Below, piece after piece: positions 23,386-31,790 of a stretch of 34,788 nt of DNA. This DNA is from Vicingaceae bacterium. Lineage in GTDB: Bacteria > Bacteroidota > Bacteroidia > Flavobacteriales_E > Vicingaceae. The notes under the pieces were generated by a model. The model was given only the letters and a program-made list of their open reading frames with translations. It had not been told where the DNA came from and ran no database searches. Position numbers and translations under genes: made by a program. The stretch spans positions 1 through 34,788 of the forward strand of contig JAOKVV010000017.1 in assembly GCA_028336925.1 (NCBI GenBank), written 5' to 3'. Every line of letters begins with the position of its first letter. Within the stretch, counting starts at the first letter, position 1.

Positions 23386-25155
23386 ATGGAATTACACTAC
23401 CTCGATTGGATTATTATTGCCTCCTATTTTATTCTTTCATTGGCTATTGGCCTTTATTACAAAGCCAATGCAGGTAAAGATTTAAGCCAATTCTTTTTAG
23501 GTGGTCGCAATTTACCGTGGTACATAGCTGGTATTTCTATGGTAGCCACCACCTTCGCTGCCGACACACCACTTTGGGTAACAGAAAAAATAGCACAACA
23601 TGGAGTTTCAGGGAACTGGTTGTGGTGGAACATGCTCATTGGTGGTATGCTCACTACATTCTTCTTTGCACGCTTATGGCGTAGAGCTGATGTTTTGACT
23701 GAATTAGAACTAATTGAAATCCGATACAGCGGAAAGGCTGCAGCATTTTTAAGAGGCTTTAAGTCGATTTACATGGGTATTTTCCTAAATGTAGTAATCA
23801 TCGGATGGGTAAATGCTGCATTGGCTTCGATATTAATTGTCTTTTTTGATATTCCCGAAACTCAAATTCTATATGTTCTTGGCGGTTGTATGCTCATCGT
23901 AGCATTTTACTCCACCCTTTCAGGCTTTATGGGAGTAGCGATTACAGATACTATTCAGTTTTTTATTGCCATGATTGGATGTATTATTTTAGCGTATGTC
24001 GTTTTGGATACAGAGCAAATTGGCGGTATAGCAGGCTTAAAAGCTCAACTACCCGCATGGCGATTCGATTTCTTTCCCAAAATTGGCGAAAGCTCATCTA
24101 CCTTAGACACTATTGGAACGTACAGTATTTCTATCGGGGCATTTCTAACCTTTGGATTAGTGCAGTGGTGGGCGAGTTGGTACCCAGGAGCTGAGCCCGG
24201 TGGTGGCGGTTATATTGCTCAACGTATGATGAGTGCAAAAGACGAGAAGAACGCTGTTTATGCTACCCTATTTTTCCAAATTGCTCATTATTGTTTACGT
24301 CCTTGGCCTTGGATTATTGTTGGTCTCTGCGCCCTGGTTTTATATCCAGACTTAGGACCTGAAGAAACCAAGCAAGGCTTCGTTTTAGCGATGCGCGATT
24401 ATTTACCAATTGGTTTAAAAGGTCTTTTATTGGTTGCATTTTTAGCCGCTTATATGAGTACCGTTTCCACTCAATTAAACTGGGGTGCCAGCTACATCAC
24501 CAATGATTTTTACAAGCGATTCATTAAAAAACCTGAATCATTTAAAAATGAAGAAGAGGAAAATACCCATTATGTAAAAGCAGCTAGAATAAGTACTTTA
24601 TTAATCGTACTTATTTCCATTTTCGCGACTTCCCAAATAAAAACAATCGATGGAGCGGCCAATTTTCTAATAGAATGCGGAGCAGGCTTAGGAATGGTGT
24701 TGATACTCAGATGGTATTGGTGGAGAATAAATGCTTGGAGTGAAATCACCGCATCAATTGCACCGTTTATTGGCTACACCCTATCTAATTATGTATTGAA
24801 TTTTGAGCATCCCGTCAACTTTTTGTTCACGGTTGGCTTTTCAACAATTTGTTGGATTACTGTTACCTTTCTAACCCAACCTACGGATTATGTTCATCTA
24901 GCTAAATTTTACAATAAAGTAAAACCAGAAGGAAATTGGAAACCCTATAAAACTGTTGATATTGATCAAAAAAGTAAGCTAATTCCCCTTCTCATTTGTT
25001 GGATCAGTGCAATAATTATGACGTATGGAATTTTGTTTTTTATCGGTTCATTAATCTTTCAAAATTACAGTGATGTTGCGCTCTATGGAATGATTAGCAT
25101 AGTCAGTTTCGTTGTGCTGCGATTGGCCATTTCAAAAAGCGAAGTTTTTAAATAA
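23386..25155 (+). CDS. Sodium:solute symporter (SSS family)
   Basis: A 589-residue inner-membrane transporter with about 13-14 hydrophobic segments. SSS/SLC5 features: LDWIIIASYFILSLAIGLYY (helix 1), DLSQFFLGGRNLPWYIAGISM with the conserved FFLGGR..PW (residues 33-50), ATTFAADTPLWVTE, WWASWYPGAEPGGGGYIAQRMMSAKDEKNA in the central region, and FLAAYMSTVSTQLNWGASYI, where Ser/Thr residues of the Na2 site are expected. It imports a solute with sodium; the substrate (sugar, amino acid, nucleoside or other) cannot be read. It is single, with intergenic space on both sides, and there is no sensor domain at the C terminus. Confidence 0.93.
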   Translation: MELHYLDWIIIASYFILSLAIGLYYKANAGKDLSQFFLGGRNLPWYIAGISMVATTFAADTPLWVTEKIAQHGVSGNWLWWNMLIGGMLTTFFFARLWRRADVLTELELIEIRYSGKAAAFLRGFKSIYMGIFLNVVIIGWVNAALASILIVFFDIPETQILYVLGGCMLIVAFYSTLSGFMGVAITDTIQFFIAMIGCIILAYVVLDTEQIGGIAGLKAQLPAWRFDFFPKIGESSSTLDTIGTYSISIGAFLTFGLVQWWASWYPGAEPGGGGYIAQRMMSAKDEKNAVYATLFFQIAHYCLRPWPWIIVGLCALVLYPDLGPEETKQGFVLAMRDYLPIGLKGLLLVAFLAAYMSTVSTQLNWGASYITNDFYKRFIKKPESFKNEEEENTHYVKAARISTLLIVLISIFATSQIKTIDGAANFLIECGAGLGMVLILRWYWWRINAWSEITASIAPFIGYTLSNYVLNFEHPVNFLFTVGFSTICWITVTFLTQPTDYVHLAKFYNKVKPEGNWKPYKTVDIDQKSKLIPLLICWISAIIMTYGILFFIGSLIFQNYSDVALYGMISIVSFVVLRLAISKSEVFK

Positions 25156-25297
25156 TACTACAAATTATTAATAGTCAACAACTAAATAGGATTAAAGATT
25201 AACTTAATTAAAGGCCGTATTAATTCTGTATTTTTTCTAGTTTTAGCTATCTTTACCTTTAGTTTAGACCAAATTTCATTTTAACCATGTGCTAATT

Positions 25298-26221
25298 ATG
25301 CAGAAACAAAACACTCGCATTAATCCTATTAGCAACGTCAGGAATTTATTTTTGACATTAGCCATAGGCTCAACATTATTTACCACCTCATGTATGGAAG
25401 GAGGAGAAAGTGTTGAAAAAGAAATACCAACGAATGATACAATTACAAAAAGCGCTACAATGTTCGAAGTAGAGGGCAAAGTATTTAGTATCCCTTCGCC
25501 AATTCAAACGGCTTTGCTATTGAAAGAATCAGGATCCGCATTCAATAAAGATATTTTAAATGCAACCTCTAATGTTTCTAAATATACAGCATCGACTAAG
25601 AAAGCATTAAATTTAGGCATATACGGAGCTGACCTTGGTTACGTAACCATTTTTGAAGAGACACAATCTTCTATAGCTTACCTTGCAGTTAGTAAAAGTC
25701 TAGCTAATGATCTAGGGATTTCAAACATCTTCAATGAGTCTTTGCTTGCCCGATATGAAAAGAATATCAGTTACAAAGATTCCTTATTAAACTTAGTATC
25801 TGATGCATTTAGAGCAACCGACCGTTTTTTAAAGCAAAATAATCAAGAAAATTTAGGTACCCTAATATTAGCCGGTGGCTGGATCGAAACATTATATCTG
25901 ACTACCAAAATAACAAATATTGAATCGAATCAAAAGATAATCAACCGGATCGGTGAACAAAAGATTACGATTGAAAACCTTATGAAATTATTGATGTCTT
26001 TAAACGAGAGTGCTGAAGTTACTCTCCTACTAAGTCAACTAAATGATCTAAAGGATACTTTTAGTCAAGTAGAATATAGTTACACCTATATAGCCTCTAC
26101 TGTTGATGAAGCCAATAAAACAACAACGATTAATAGCACCTCATCGACAACAATAAATAAAGAAACTCTTGGTCTAATAGCCAGTAAAGTGAACAACATA
26201 AGAAACTCTATCATTCAATAA
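25298..26221 (+). CDS. Putative lipoprotein of unknown function
   Basis: A 307-residue protein with a lipoprotein signal peptide: LFLTLAIGSTLFTTSC, with Cys32 as the lipidation site. It should be anchored in the outer membrane or at the cell surface, the usual fate in Bacteroidota. The mature part is mostly helical (SPIQTALLLKESGSAFNKDIL, then repeated helical segments to the end) with a Ser/Thr-rich stretch (TTTINSTSSTTINKET) near the C terminus. ATG 25298 is chosen over GTG 25289. It is 13 bases before the decayed secreted gene and clearly in an operon with it; the ABC transporter gene follows after a terminator. The family is not known to me. Confidence 0.75.
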   Translation: MQKQNTRINPISNVRNLFLTLAIGSTLFTTSCMEGGESVEKEIPTNDTITKSATMFEVEGKVFSIPSPIQTALLLKESGSAFNKDILNATSNVSKYTASTKKALNLGIYGADLGYVTIFEETQSSIAYLAVSKSLANDLGISNIFNESLLARYEKNISYKDSLLNLVSDAFRATDRFLKQNNQENLGTLILAGGWIETLYLTTKITNIESNQKIINRIGEQKITIENLMKLLMSLNESAEVTLLLSQLNDLKDTFSQVEYSYTYIASTVDEANKTTTINSTSSTTINKETLGLIASKVNNIRNSIIQ

Positions 26222-26234
26222 TATCATCTCACTT

Positions 26235-26662
26235 ATGAAAAATATAACCTATAAATTCATCGTATTACTCCTGTTATTAATTGCGGGAAATAGCAATAAT
26301 ACATATGCGCAATGTGATACAATTGCTAGTATATGTGAAAAAAACATTTCAAAACAATTTCTATCTGATGGTCATGAATATAGAGCACTATTAATTGAAG
26401 AAGAAACAGCTGAATTTCATTTAACTTTATAGGAAAAAGTGTCTACAGGTTTGCTGCATGTAGCGGTTTATCGCAAAGTAATTTGATTTTTACCGTTTAC
26501 GACAAAGACCGAAATGAACTGTTTAGTAATAAGCCTTACAGTATTGCACCATATTGGGATTTTTAAGTGACCAATACGCTAGATGTAATGATTGAAGCAA
26601 ATCTTAATTTAGATAAATTGTCATCAGGATGTGCTGTACTTCTTGTCGGTTTTAAACCCTAA
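26235..26662 (+). pseudogene. Small secreted protein gene broken by a frameshift and a stop codon
   Basis: The first 65 codons give a signal peptide (KFIVLLLLLIAGNSNNTYAQ) and CDTIASICEKNISKQFLSDG, then stop at TAG 26430-26432. In the -1 frame the sequence continues sensibly: FIGKSVYRFAACSGLSQSNL, FTVYDKDRNELFSNK, APYWDF, then a TAA (26564-26566) where Lys is expected, then VTNTLDVMIEANLNLD and SSGCAVLLVGFKP, ending at TAA 26660. Loss of one T in the run at 26426-26428 explains the shift. The intact protein would have about 142 residues, secreted. It is in an operon with the upstream lipoprotein. Two lesions make a true pseudogene more likely than one sequencing error. Confidence 0.82.
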
Positions 26663-26685
26663 TTAATTGTATTTTAAAATAAATC

Positions 26686-26721
26686 AAAGCGTTGAAACAT
26701 TAGTTTCAACGCTTTTTTTTT
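26686..26721 (+). terminator. Strong terminator after the lipoprotein/secreted-protein operon
   Basis: AAAGCGTTGAAAC (26686-26698) pairs perfectly with GTTTCAACGCTTT (26703-26715), loop ATTA, followed by T to 26721. It separates the lipoprotein operon from the ABC transporter gene. Confidence 0.93.
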
Positions 26722-26765
26722 ACTATTTTCATAGCTAAAAATAACAGCCAATTAGATATTAAAAT

Positions 26766-29700
26766 ATGAGTGAACGAATACTTAAAGCTCTAATGCAACT
26801 ATTTGCTATTGTTGCAAATGTTGGTGAAGACAACCCCTTAGGTAGAGAATTTGTAAAATTCTTTTTAAAACAACAATTAAATCAGGAATTAGTAAATAAA
26901 TATACATTAGTTTTTGATGAGTTTGTAGAAGAACAGACTAAAAGAAAGGGTGGTACAAAGGCTCGAAAAAGAACATCAGTCAACTCTGTTAAAGTATTGG
27001 TTATATGCACCCAGATAAATAAAGAACTAACTCAAAAACAAAAAATATTTGTATTAATTAAACTCCTAGAATTTATTCATATTGATAAGAACACTATCAA
27101 TCAAGCATTTGAATTTACTGATACTGTTGCTGATACATTTAATATTGAAAAGGAAGAATACCTCAAATGCAAACAATTCATCGAATCAGGTGTAGAACAG
27201 ACAATTGATTCTGAAAATTTATTAATTGTAACAAGCCTTCCCAAAAGAGATGACCTAAAAATAAAGCACATCCATTCTCCGGGGTTAGATGGTAAGCTTA
27301 GAATACTTTTTGTGAAAAGTGTAAGAATGCTTTTTGTAAAATACCTAGGAAAATCAGAGCTGCAACTAAACAGTCAAATAATTTTACCGCATAAAGTTTA
27401 CATCTTAAATCAAGGTTCAGCCTTGAGAGGCAGCAAACTATCCACAATTTACTACAGTGACATAATTACTCAGTTTCTTTCGGATACAAACAAGGAGCAC
27501 ACCACATTTACTGCCGAAAAGATTTCATATAAATTTAAAAATGGAAATGTCGGTCTTCATGAAATTAACTTTCAAGAAGAATCAGGTGGATTAATTGGTA
27601 TAATGGGCGCCAGTGGTGCAGGAAAGTCAACATTGCTAAATGTATTAAATGGAAACTATGCGCCTACAGAAGGCGCTGTTAAAATTAATGGATTTGATAT
27701 TAACGATCCTTTAAATAAAGAGAAAATTGAAGGTGTAATTGGATATGTTTCTCAAGATGATTTATTGATCGAAGAATTAACTGTTTTTCAAAACCTGTTT
27801 TTTAATGCAAAGTTGTGTTTTGGCAACCAGTCAGATGGTCAAATAATTAGAATGGTAATAAAGGTTTTAAATGCTTTAGGCCTTTATGAAACAAAAGACT
27901 TAAAAGTTGGTAGTCCTTTAGATAAAACTATTTCAGGTGGACAAAGAAAACGTGTGAATATAGCCCTTGAGTTAATTAGAGAGCCAGCGGTTCTTTTTGT
28001 CGATGAACCTACTTCTGGCTTATCTTCCAGAGACTCTGAAAATATCATGGATCTCCTCAAAGAATTATCGCTTAGAAGAAAGCTTATTTTTGTTGTTATT
28101 CACCAGCCTTCATCGGATATTTTCAAGATGTTTGACAAACTCCTCATTTTAGATACGGGTGGCTATTTAATCTATAATGGCAATCCGGTGGATGCAATCA
28201 TTTACTTCAAAACCATTGCAAACCAAGCAAATAAGTCAGAAAGTGAATGTGTCGAATGTGGCAACGTAAACCCTGAACAGATTTTCAATATTATTGAATC
28301 AAAAGTAATTGACGAGTACGGTAACTTAACTGATAGCAGAAAAACGACACCGGTAGAATGGCAAGAACACTTTCACATTTCAGATGAAAAGGATGAGCTA
28401 CCCTCAATCATTAATCAAGATGCACCTGAAAAAACGTTTAAAATCCCTAATCTTTGGACACAATTTAAGGTATTCATAAAAAGAGATATTTTAAGTAAAT
28501 TGACTAACAAACAATACTTATTAATCAACTTTTTAGAAGCCCCCATTCTTGCATTCATTTTAGCTTTTATCGTAAAATACAAAAATGCTGACCAATCAAT
28601 TAATGGTAGCTATTTATTTAGAGAGAATGAAAACATAACGGCATACATTTTTATGTCGGTTATTGTTGCCCTTTTCATGGGACTAACAGTTGCAGCGGAA
28701 GAAATTATTAGAGATCAGAAAATACTTAAAAGAGAAAAATTTCTAAACTTAAGTAAGGGCAGTTACTTATTCTCTAAGATTGGCATTATGTTCATGGTTT
28801 CGGCTATTCAAACACTCAGTTTTGTTTTAGTTGGCAATACTATTCTTGAAATAAAAGGAATGTATTTTGACTATTGGTTAATTCTATTTTCAACATCATG
28901 CTTTGCAAATATGCTTGGCCTTAATATCTCATCTGCATTCAATTCGGCTGTTACCATATACATTCTTATTCCGTTTTTAGTAATCCCACAACTTATTTTA
29001 AGTGGTGTAATTGTAAAATTTGAAAAATTAAACCCCACTATAACTAACCAAAATAAAGTTCCATGGAGTGGGGATATTATGGTTAGTAAATGGGCATTTG
29101 AAGCTCTCGCTGTAAATCAATTTAAAAATAATAGATTCAATAAAAATTTCTATTTCATCGATAAAGAGATAAAACAAGTTGGTTTTAAAAAGAACTTTTG
29201 GATTAGTAGAATGCGTGAAAAAATAAATTTTGTTGAACGCAATAGGTCTAATAAAGATAAAAAAGAGGAATTATATGGCGCTTTAAAACTATTAAGAGGC
29301 GAAATAGAGAAAACAAAGCTTTCCTATCCTCAATTTAAATTTAACGAGTTAAATAAGTTAACATTAAGCAATATTAATGAGGCGACAATAAACAAAACTA
29401 ATTCCTATTTGAATGAGCTAAACAATTTCTTTATCGATTATTATAATGCAAAAACTAATGAAAAAGATAGAGTAATTTCATCAATGAATCAATCAGACGG
29501 CGATCGTAAAGTATTTATTAATTTAAAAAACGACTATACCAACGAATCGTTAAACGACCTTGTAACTAATAAAAATGATTTGAGTAAAATTCTCGAATGG
29601 GAAAATCAACTAATTCAACATTCAAATCCAATCTACAAGGATCCTGAAGGTTTGAGGGCTCACTTTTTTGCTCCATCAAAACTACTATTTGGTAAAAAAA

Positions 29701-29840
29701 TAACGACTTACTCAGCAAACCTTATGGTTATATGGCTTTTCTCGATCGCTTTAGCTATTACGCTGTATTATGATATACTCAAACATATTCTTCTTTTTAT
29801 TGAAAAACAGCTTACACTTATAAAAAAGAGTAGAGCATAA
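26766..29840 (+). CDS. ABCG-like ABC transporter with TerB-like N-terminal domain and large insert
   Basis: A 1024-residue protein. Residues 1-150 are helical and resemble a TerB-like domain (TQKQKIFVLIKLLEFIHIDK). Residues 160-240 are an unknown linker domain. The ATPase is at 247-480: Walker A GASGAGKST (281-289), Q330, signature SGGQRKR (390-396), Walker B LFVDEP (410-415) and H446. A CxxC (C495, C498) and a linker follow. Membrane segments lie at about 585-603, 625-645, 668-690, 702-725 and 728-750. Then comes a long polar, helical region (about 755-985), probably non-cytoplasmic, and a last membrane helix (985-1003). The ATPase-before-membrane order and TSGL motif fit the ABCG (white) type, so export is likely. 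The substrate is unknown. SiaB/SiaC genes converge on it. Confidence 0.85.
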   Translation: MSERILKALMQLFAIVANVGEDNPLGREFVKFFLKQQLNQELVNKYTLVFDEFVEEQTKRKGGTKARKRTSVNSVKVLVICTQINKELTQKQKIFVLIKLLEFIHIDKNTINQAFEFTDTVADTFNIEKEEYLKCKQFIESGVEQTIDSENLLIVTSLPKRDDLKIKHIHSPGLDGKLRILFVKSVRMLFVKYLGKSELQLNSQIILPHKVYILNQGSALRGSKLSTIYYSDIITQFLSDTNKEHTTFTAEKISYKFKNGNVGLHEINFQEESGGLIGIMGASGAGKSTLLNVLNGNYAPTEGAVKINGFDINDPLNKEKIEGVIGYVSQDDLLIEELTVFQNLFFNAKLCFGNQSDGQIIRMVIKVLNALGLYETKDLKVGSPLDKTISGGQRKRVNIALELIREPAVLFVDEPTSGLSSRDSENIMDLLKELSLRRKLIFVVIHQPSSDIFKMFDKLLILDTGGYLIYNGNPVDAIIYFKTIANQANKSESECVECGNVNPEQIFNIIESKVIDEYGNLTDSRKTTPVEWQEHFHISDEKDELPSIINQDAPEKTFKIPNLWTQFKVFIKRDILSKLTNKQYLLINFLEAPILAFILAFIVKYKNADQSINGSYLFRENENITAYIFMSVIVALFMGLTVAAEEIIRDQKILKREKFLNLSKGSYLFSKIGIMFMVSAIQTLSFVLVGNTILEIKGMYFDYWLILFSTSCFANMLGLNISSAFNSAVTIYILIPFLVIPQLILSGVIVKFEKLNPTITNQNKVPWSGDIMVSKWAFEALAVNQFKNNRFNKNFYFIDKEIKQVGFKKNFWISRMREKINFVERNRSNKDKKEELYGALKLLRGEIEKTKLSYPQFKFNELNKLTLSNINEATINKTNSYLNELNNFFIDYYNAKTNEKDRVISSMNQSDGDRKVFINLKNDYTNESLNDLVTNKNDLSKILEWENQLIQHSNPIYKDPEGLRAHFFAPSKLLFGKKITTYSANLMVIWLFSIALAITLYYDILKHILLFIEKQLTLIKKSRA

Positions 29841-29873
29841 AAAAAGGTTCTTAAATATTCAAGAACCTTTTTT
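29839..29873. terminator. Bidirectional terminator between the ABC transporter and siaC-like gene
   Basis: AAAGGTTCTT (29843-29852) pairs with AAGAACCTTT (29861-29870), loop of 8. T-runs follow on the plus strand and A-runs precede it, so it serves both the ABC transporter (plus) and the SiaC-like gene (minus). Confidence 0.9.
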
Positions 29874-29892
29874 ATATTTCAATATTTAGTCT

Positions 29893-30276
29893 CTATTGCT
29901 CTTCCATCTCAATCATCTTGAATGGAATATTAATAATCGCTTGATAATCTTCACCGGCTTCTAACATATCTTCATCATCTTCCTCATAATACCAATGTAT
30001 TAGAGTTTCACTTCCGTTAGATTTAATCTTCTCTAACTTTTTAAATACATCTAAGATGCATTTTGAGGAACTAGTATTGAAATACTCTAGTTGGATCTTT
30101 ACTAAAGTTGTTTCTTGTGGGGTTCCTAAATACTCCTCCAACTTGTCAATAAGAGGTTTATAAAATTCAATAGAATTTTCAGGTATTGACCTACCTCTTA
30201 TTAAGAGTTTACCTTCCTCCAAATTAAACTCAATTGTTGGTGTTTTTGGAGTTCCGTCTATTTTTAAATTTTCCAT
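29893..30276 (-). CDS. SiaC-like (DUF1987) regulatory phosphoprotein
   Basis: A 127-residue protein matching the DUF1987/SiaC family: TPKTPTIEFNLEEGKLLIRG, RSIPENSIEFYKPLIDKLEEY, and the phosphorylation segment LEYFNTSSSKCILDVFKKL, in which Thr68 falls at the position phosphorylated in Pseudomonas SiaC. In the Sia pathway SiaB phosphorylates SiaC and the SiaA phosphatase reverses this; unphosphorylated SiaC activates a diguanylate cyclase. In Bacteroidota the output partner is not clear. It lies 11 bases after the SiaB-like gene in the same transcript. It is cytoplasmic, with an acidic C-terminal part (YYEEDDEDMLEAGED). Confidence 0.9.
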   Translation of the reverse strand: MENLKIDGTPKTPTIEFNLEEGKLLIRGRSIPENSIEFYKPLIDKLEEYLGTPQETTLVKIQLEYFNTSSSKCILDVFKKLEKIKSNGSETLIHWYYEEDDEDMLEAGEDYQAIINIPFKMIEMEEQ

Positions 30277-30287
30277 TTTTATTTTAT

Positions 30288-30836
30288 TTATTCACCTATT
30301 TTTACTAATAAACTAAAAAAAGTATGCTGATCGTCAATCTTATTAAAGTTATACTCTAGTTTATGACCCGACTTTCTGGCTATATCAATCATACCGAGCC
30401 CTCCACCACCTTTATCTGAAACAATACCGTTATTCAATACTTTTTTGTAGTATTCTTTTAATCCTAAAGTGTCCAAGTCATTTATCTTATTAATTCTTTC
30501 CTTTAATTGATTTACCTTCTCATTTTCCATAAAATTACCTGTGCTAACTATATAATAGTCTTCTGATTTTCCAATTAAAAAAATCACTGAAGAGACCTCC
30601 TCTTTAACACTTAAACCAGGATTTTCTGCTATATGATGGTATAAGTTCTGAAGTGTTTCAACAAGTACATTATATACTTTCTTACGGATCTTAGAAGGCT
30701 CTTCTAACTTATCCATCTTTGATTCGATGATTTGTAATACAGATGATACCAAATCTGATGATACATCCCCTTTGTAAGACAATATTATATCGTCCTGATC
30801 CATAAGATTATAAAAATCGAGTAATTTAATGGTCAT
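30288..30836 (-). CDS. SiaB-family protein kinase (DUF6272)
   Basis: A 182-residue protein with a GHKL/HATPase-like core. KVYNVLVETLQNLYHHI (about 68-84) corresponds to the N-box helix, and SDKGGGGLGMIDIARKSGHKL (about 140-160) to the glycine-rich ATP-lid/G2 box. This pairing and length fit the SiaB family, which phosphorylates SiaC. It is the first gene of the pair and shows no membrane or sensor domain, so its input must come from other proteins. No SiaA-type PP2C phosphatase is encoded in this window, nor a diguanylate cyclase, so part of the pathway lies elsewhere or differs. Confidence 0.87.
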   Translation of the reverse strand: MTIKLLDFYNLMDQDDIILSYKGDVSSDLVSSVLQIIESKMDKLEEPSKIRKKVYNVLVETLQNLYHHIAENPGLSVKEEVSSVIFLIGKSEDYYIVSTGNFMENEKVNQLKERINKINDLDTLGLKEYYKKVLNNGIVSDKGGGGLGMIDIARKSGHKLEYNFNKIDDQHTFFSLLVKIGE

Positions 30837-31016
30837 CTATGTTAGAAGAAAAATATTCCTATAAATAATTAGCTAATGATAAGCGATTATATGAACATTT
30901 AATTTGTGGCTAATATACTCTATATTGATTAAGTAATAAAATTTTATTTGTACTATTTATCCATGCGTAAAATAGTTGATCTTCCAATTATCGTTCTGTT
31001 GTCTTAATACTTTATG

Positions 31017-31024
31017 TACTTTTG
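31017..31024 (+). promoter_or_regulatory. -7 element for the methyltransferase-ZIP operon
   Basis: TACTTTTG matches TAnnTTTG exactly, 25 bases before ATG 31050. TTG at 30999-31001 is 15 bases upstream, slightly short for the usual spacing. GTACTTT/AAAGTAC arms (31026-31040) follow directly. Confidence 0.45.
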
Positions 31025-31049
31025 TGTACTTTAAAAGTACGTCCTATAA

Positions 31050-31790
31050 ATGATGATTAAAGAAGATTGGTTTAAGCAGTGGTTTGACTCTGAGTATTAT
31101 CATACACTTTATAAGAATAGAGATCAAAAGGAGGCTCAAGGATTTATAAAAAAGTTGATGCTTCAGTTCAATGTGCAACCTGGTCAAAAAGTAATTGACA
31201 TTGCATGTGGTAAAGGTAGACATTCGACGTACATCAATTCTTTAGGCTTTGATGTTACAGGAGTCGATTTGTCACAAGAAAGCATTGATTATGCAAATCA
31301 AAATCAATCAGACAGTCTTCGATTCATTCGTCATGACATGAGGCATCCGTTTATAAAGGAAAAGTTTGATTTCGCTTTAAACCTTTTTACAAGCTTTGGG
31401 TATTTCTTAGACGATCAAGATAATCAAAATTCAATTAGCTCTATGGCAAGCAATTTAAAACCCGGAGGCTTCTTAGTGATAGATTTTCTGAACGTAAACA
31501 AAGTCACTCCAAACTTACCTAATCAAGAGGTTAAAAATATAGATGGTATTTCATTCGAAATAAATAAAATAGTCGAAAACGGTTTTATTACAAAATCGAT
31601 CAAGTTTACAGACAAAGGGCAGGACTATCACTTTACCGAATACGTAAAAAACATTTCAAAAGAAACGTTTATTGAATACCTCAATAAAGCTAAAATGGAA
31701 CTTGTGCATCTATTCGGCGACTATCAACTAAATAACTTTGATTCGCTAGATTCAGATCGATTAATCTTAATTAGTAGAAAAGTAGCATAA
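31050..31790 (+). CDS. Class I SAM-dependent methyltransferase
   Basis: A 246-residue Rossmann methyltransferase. SAM-binding motif I is VIDIACGKGRHSTYI (about 48-62), then FDVTGVDLSQESIDYA with the acidic ribose-binding residue, and FDFALNLFTSFGYF as motif IV. The N-terminal DWFKQWFDSEYYHTLYKNRD is typical of a Bacteroidota group of small-molecule or protein methyltransferases whose substrate is not known. ATG 31050 and ATG 31053 are both possible starts. Its stop overlaps the ZIP transporter start (TAATG at 31788-31792), so the two are translationally coupled. Confidence 0.88.
   Translation: MMIKEDWFKQWFDSEYYHTLYKNRDQKEAQGFIKKLMLQFNVQPGQKVIDIACGKGRHSTYINSLGFDVTGVDLSQESIDYANQNQSDSLRFIRHDMRHPFIKEKFDFALNLFTSFGYFLDDQDNQNSISSMASNLKPGGFLVIDFLNVNKVTPNLPNQEVKNIDGISFEINKIVENGFITKSIKFTDKGQDYHFTEYVKNISKETFIEYLNKAKMELVHLFGDYQLNNFDSLDSDRLILISRKVA

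Noticed and set aside
23886-24194. 102-residue ORF within the symporter gene
   Set aside because: Out-of-frame shadow rich in Tyr, Ser and Arg; the symporter frame is fully supported.
30935-30948. Perfect palindrome AATAAAATTTTATT between siaB-like and methyltransferase genes
   Set aside because: Made only of A and T in very AT-rich DNA, so chance is a sufficient explanation.
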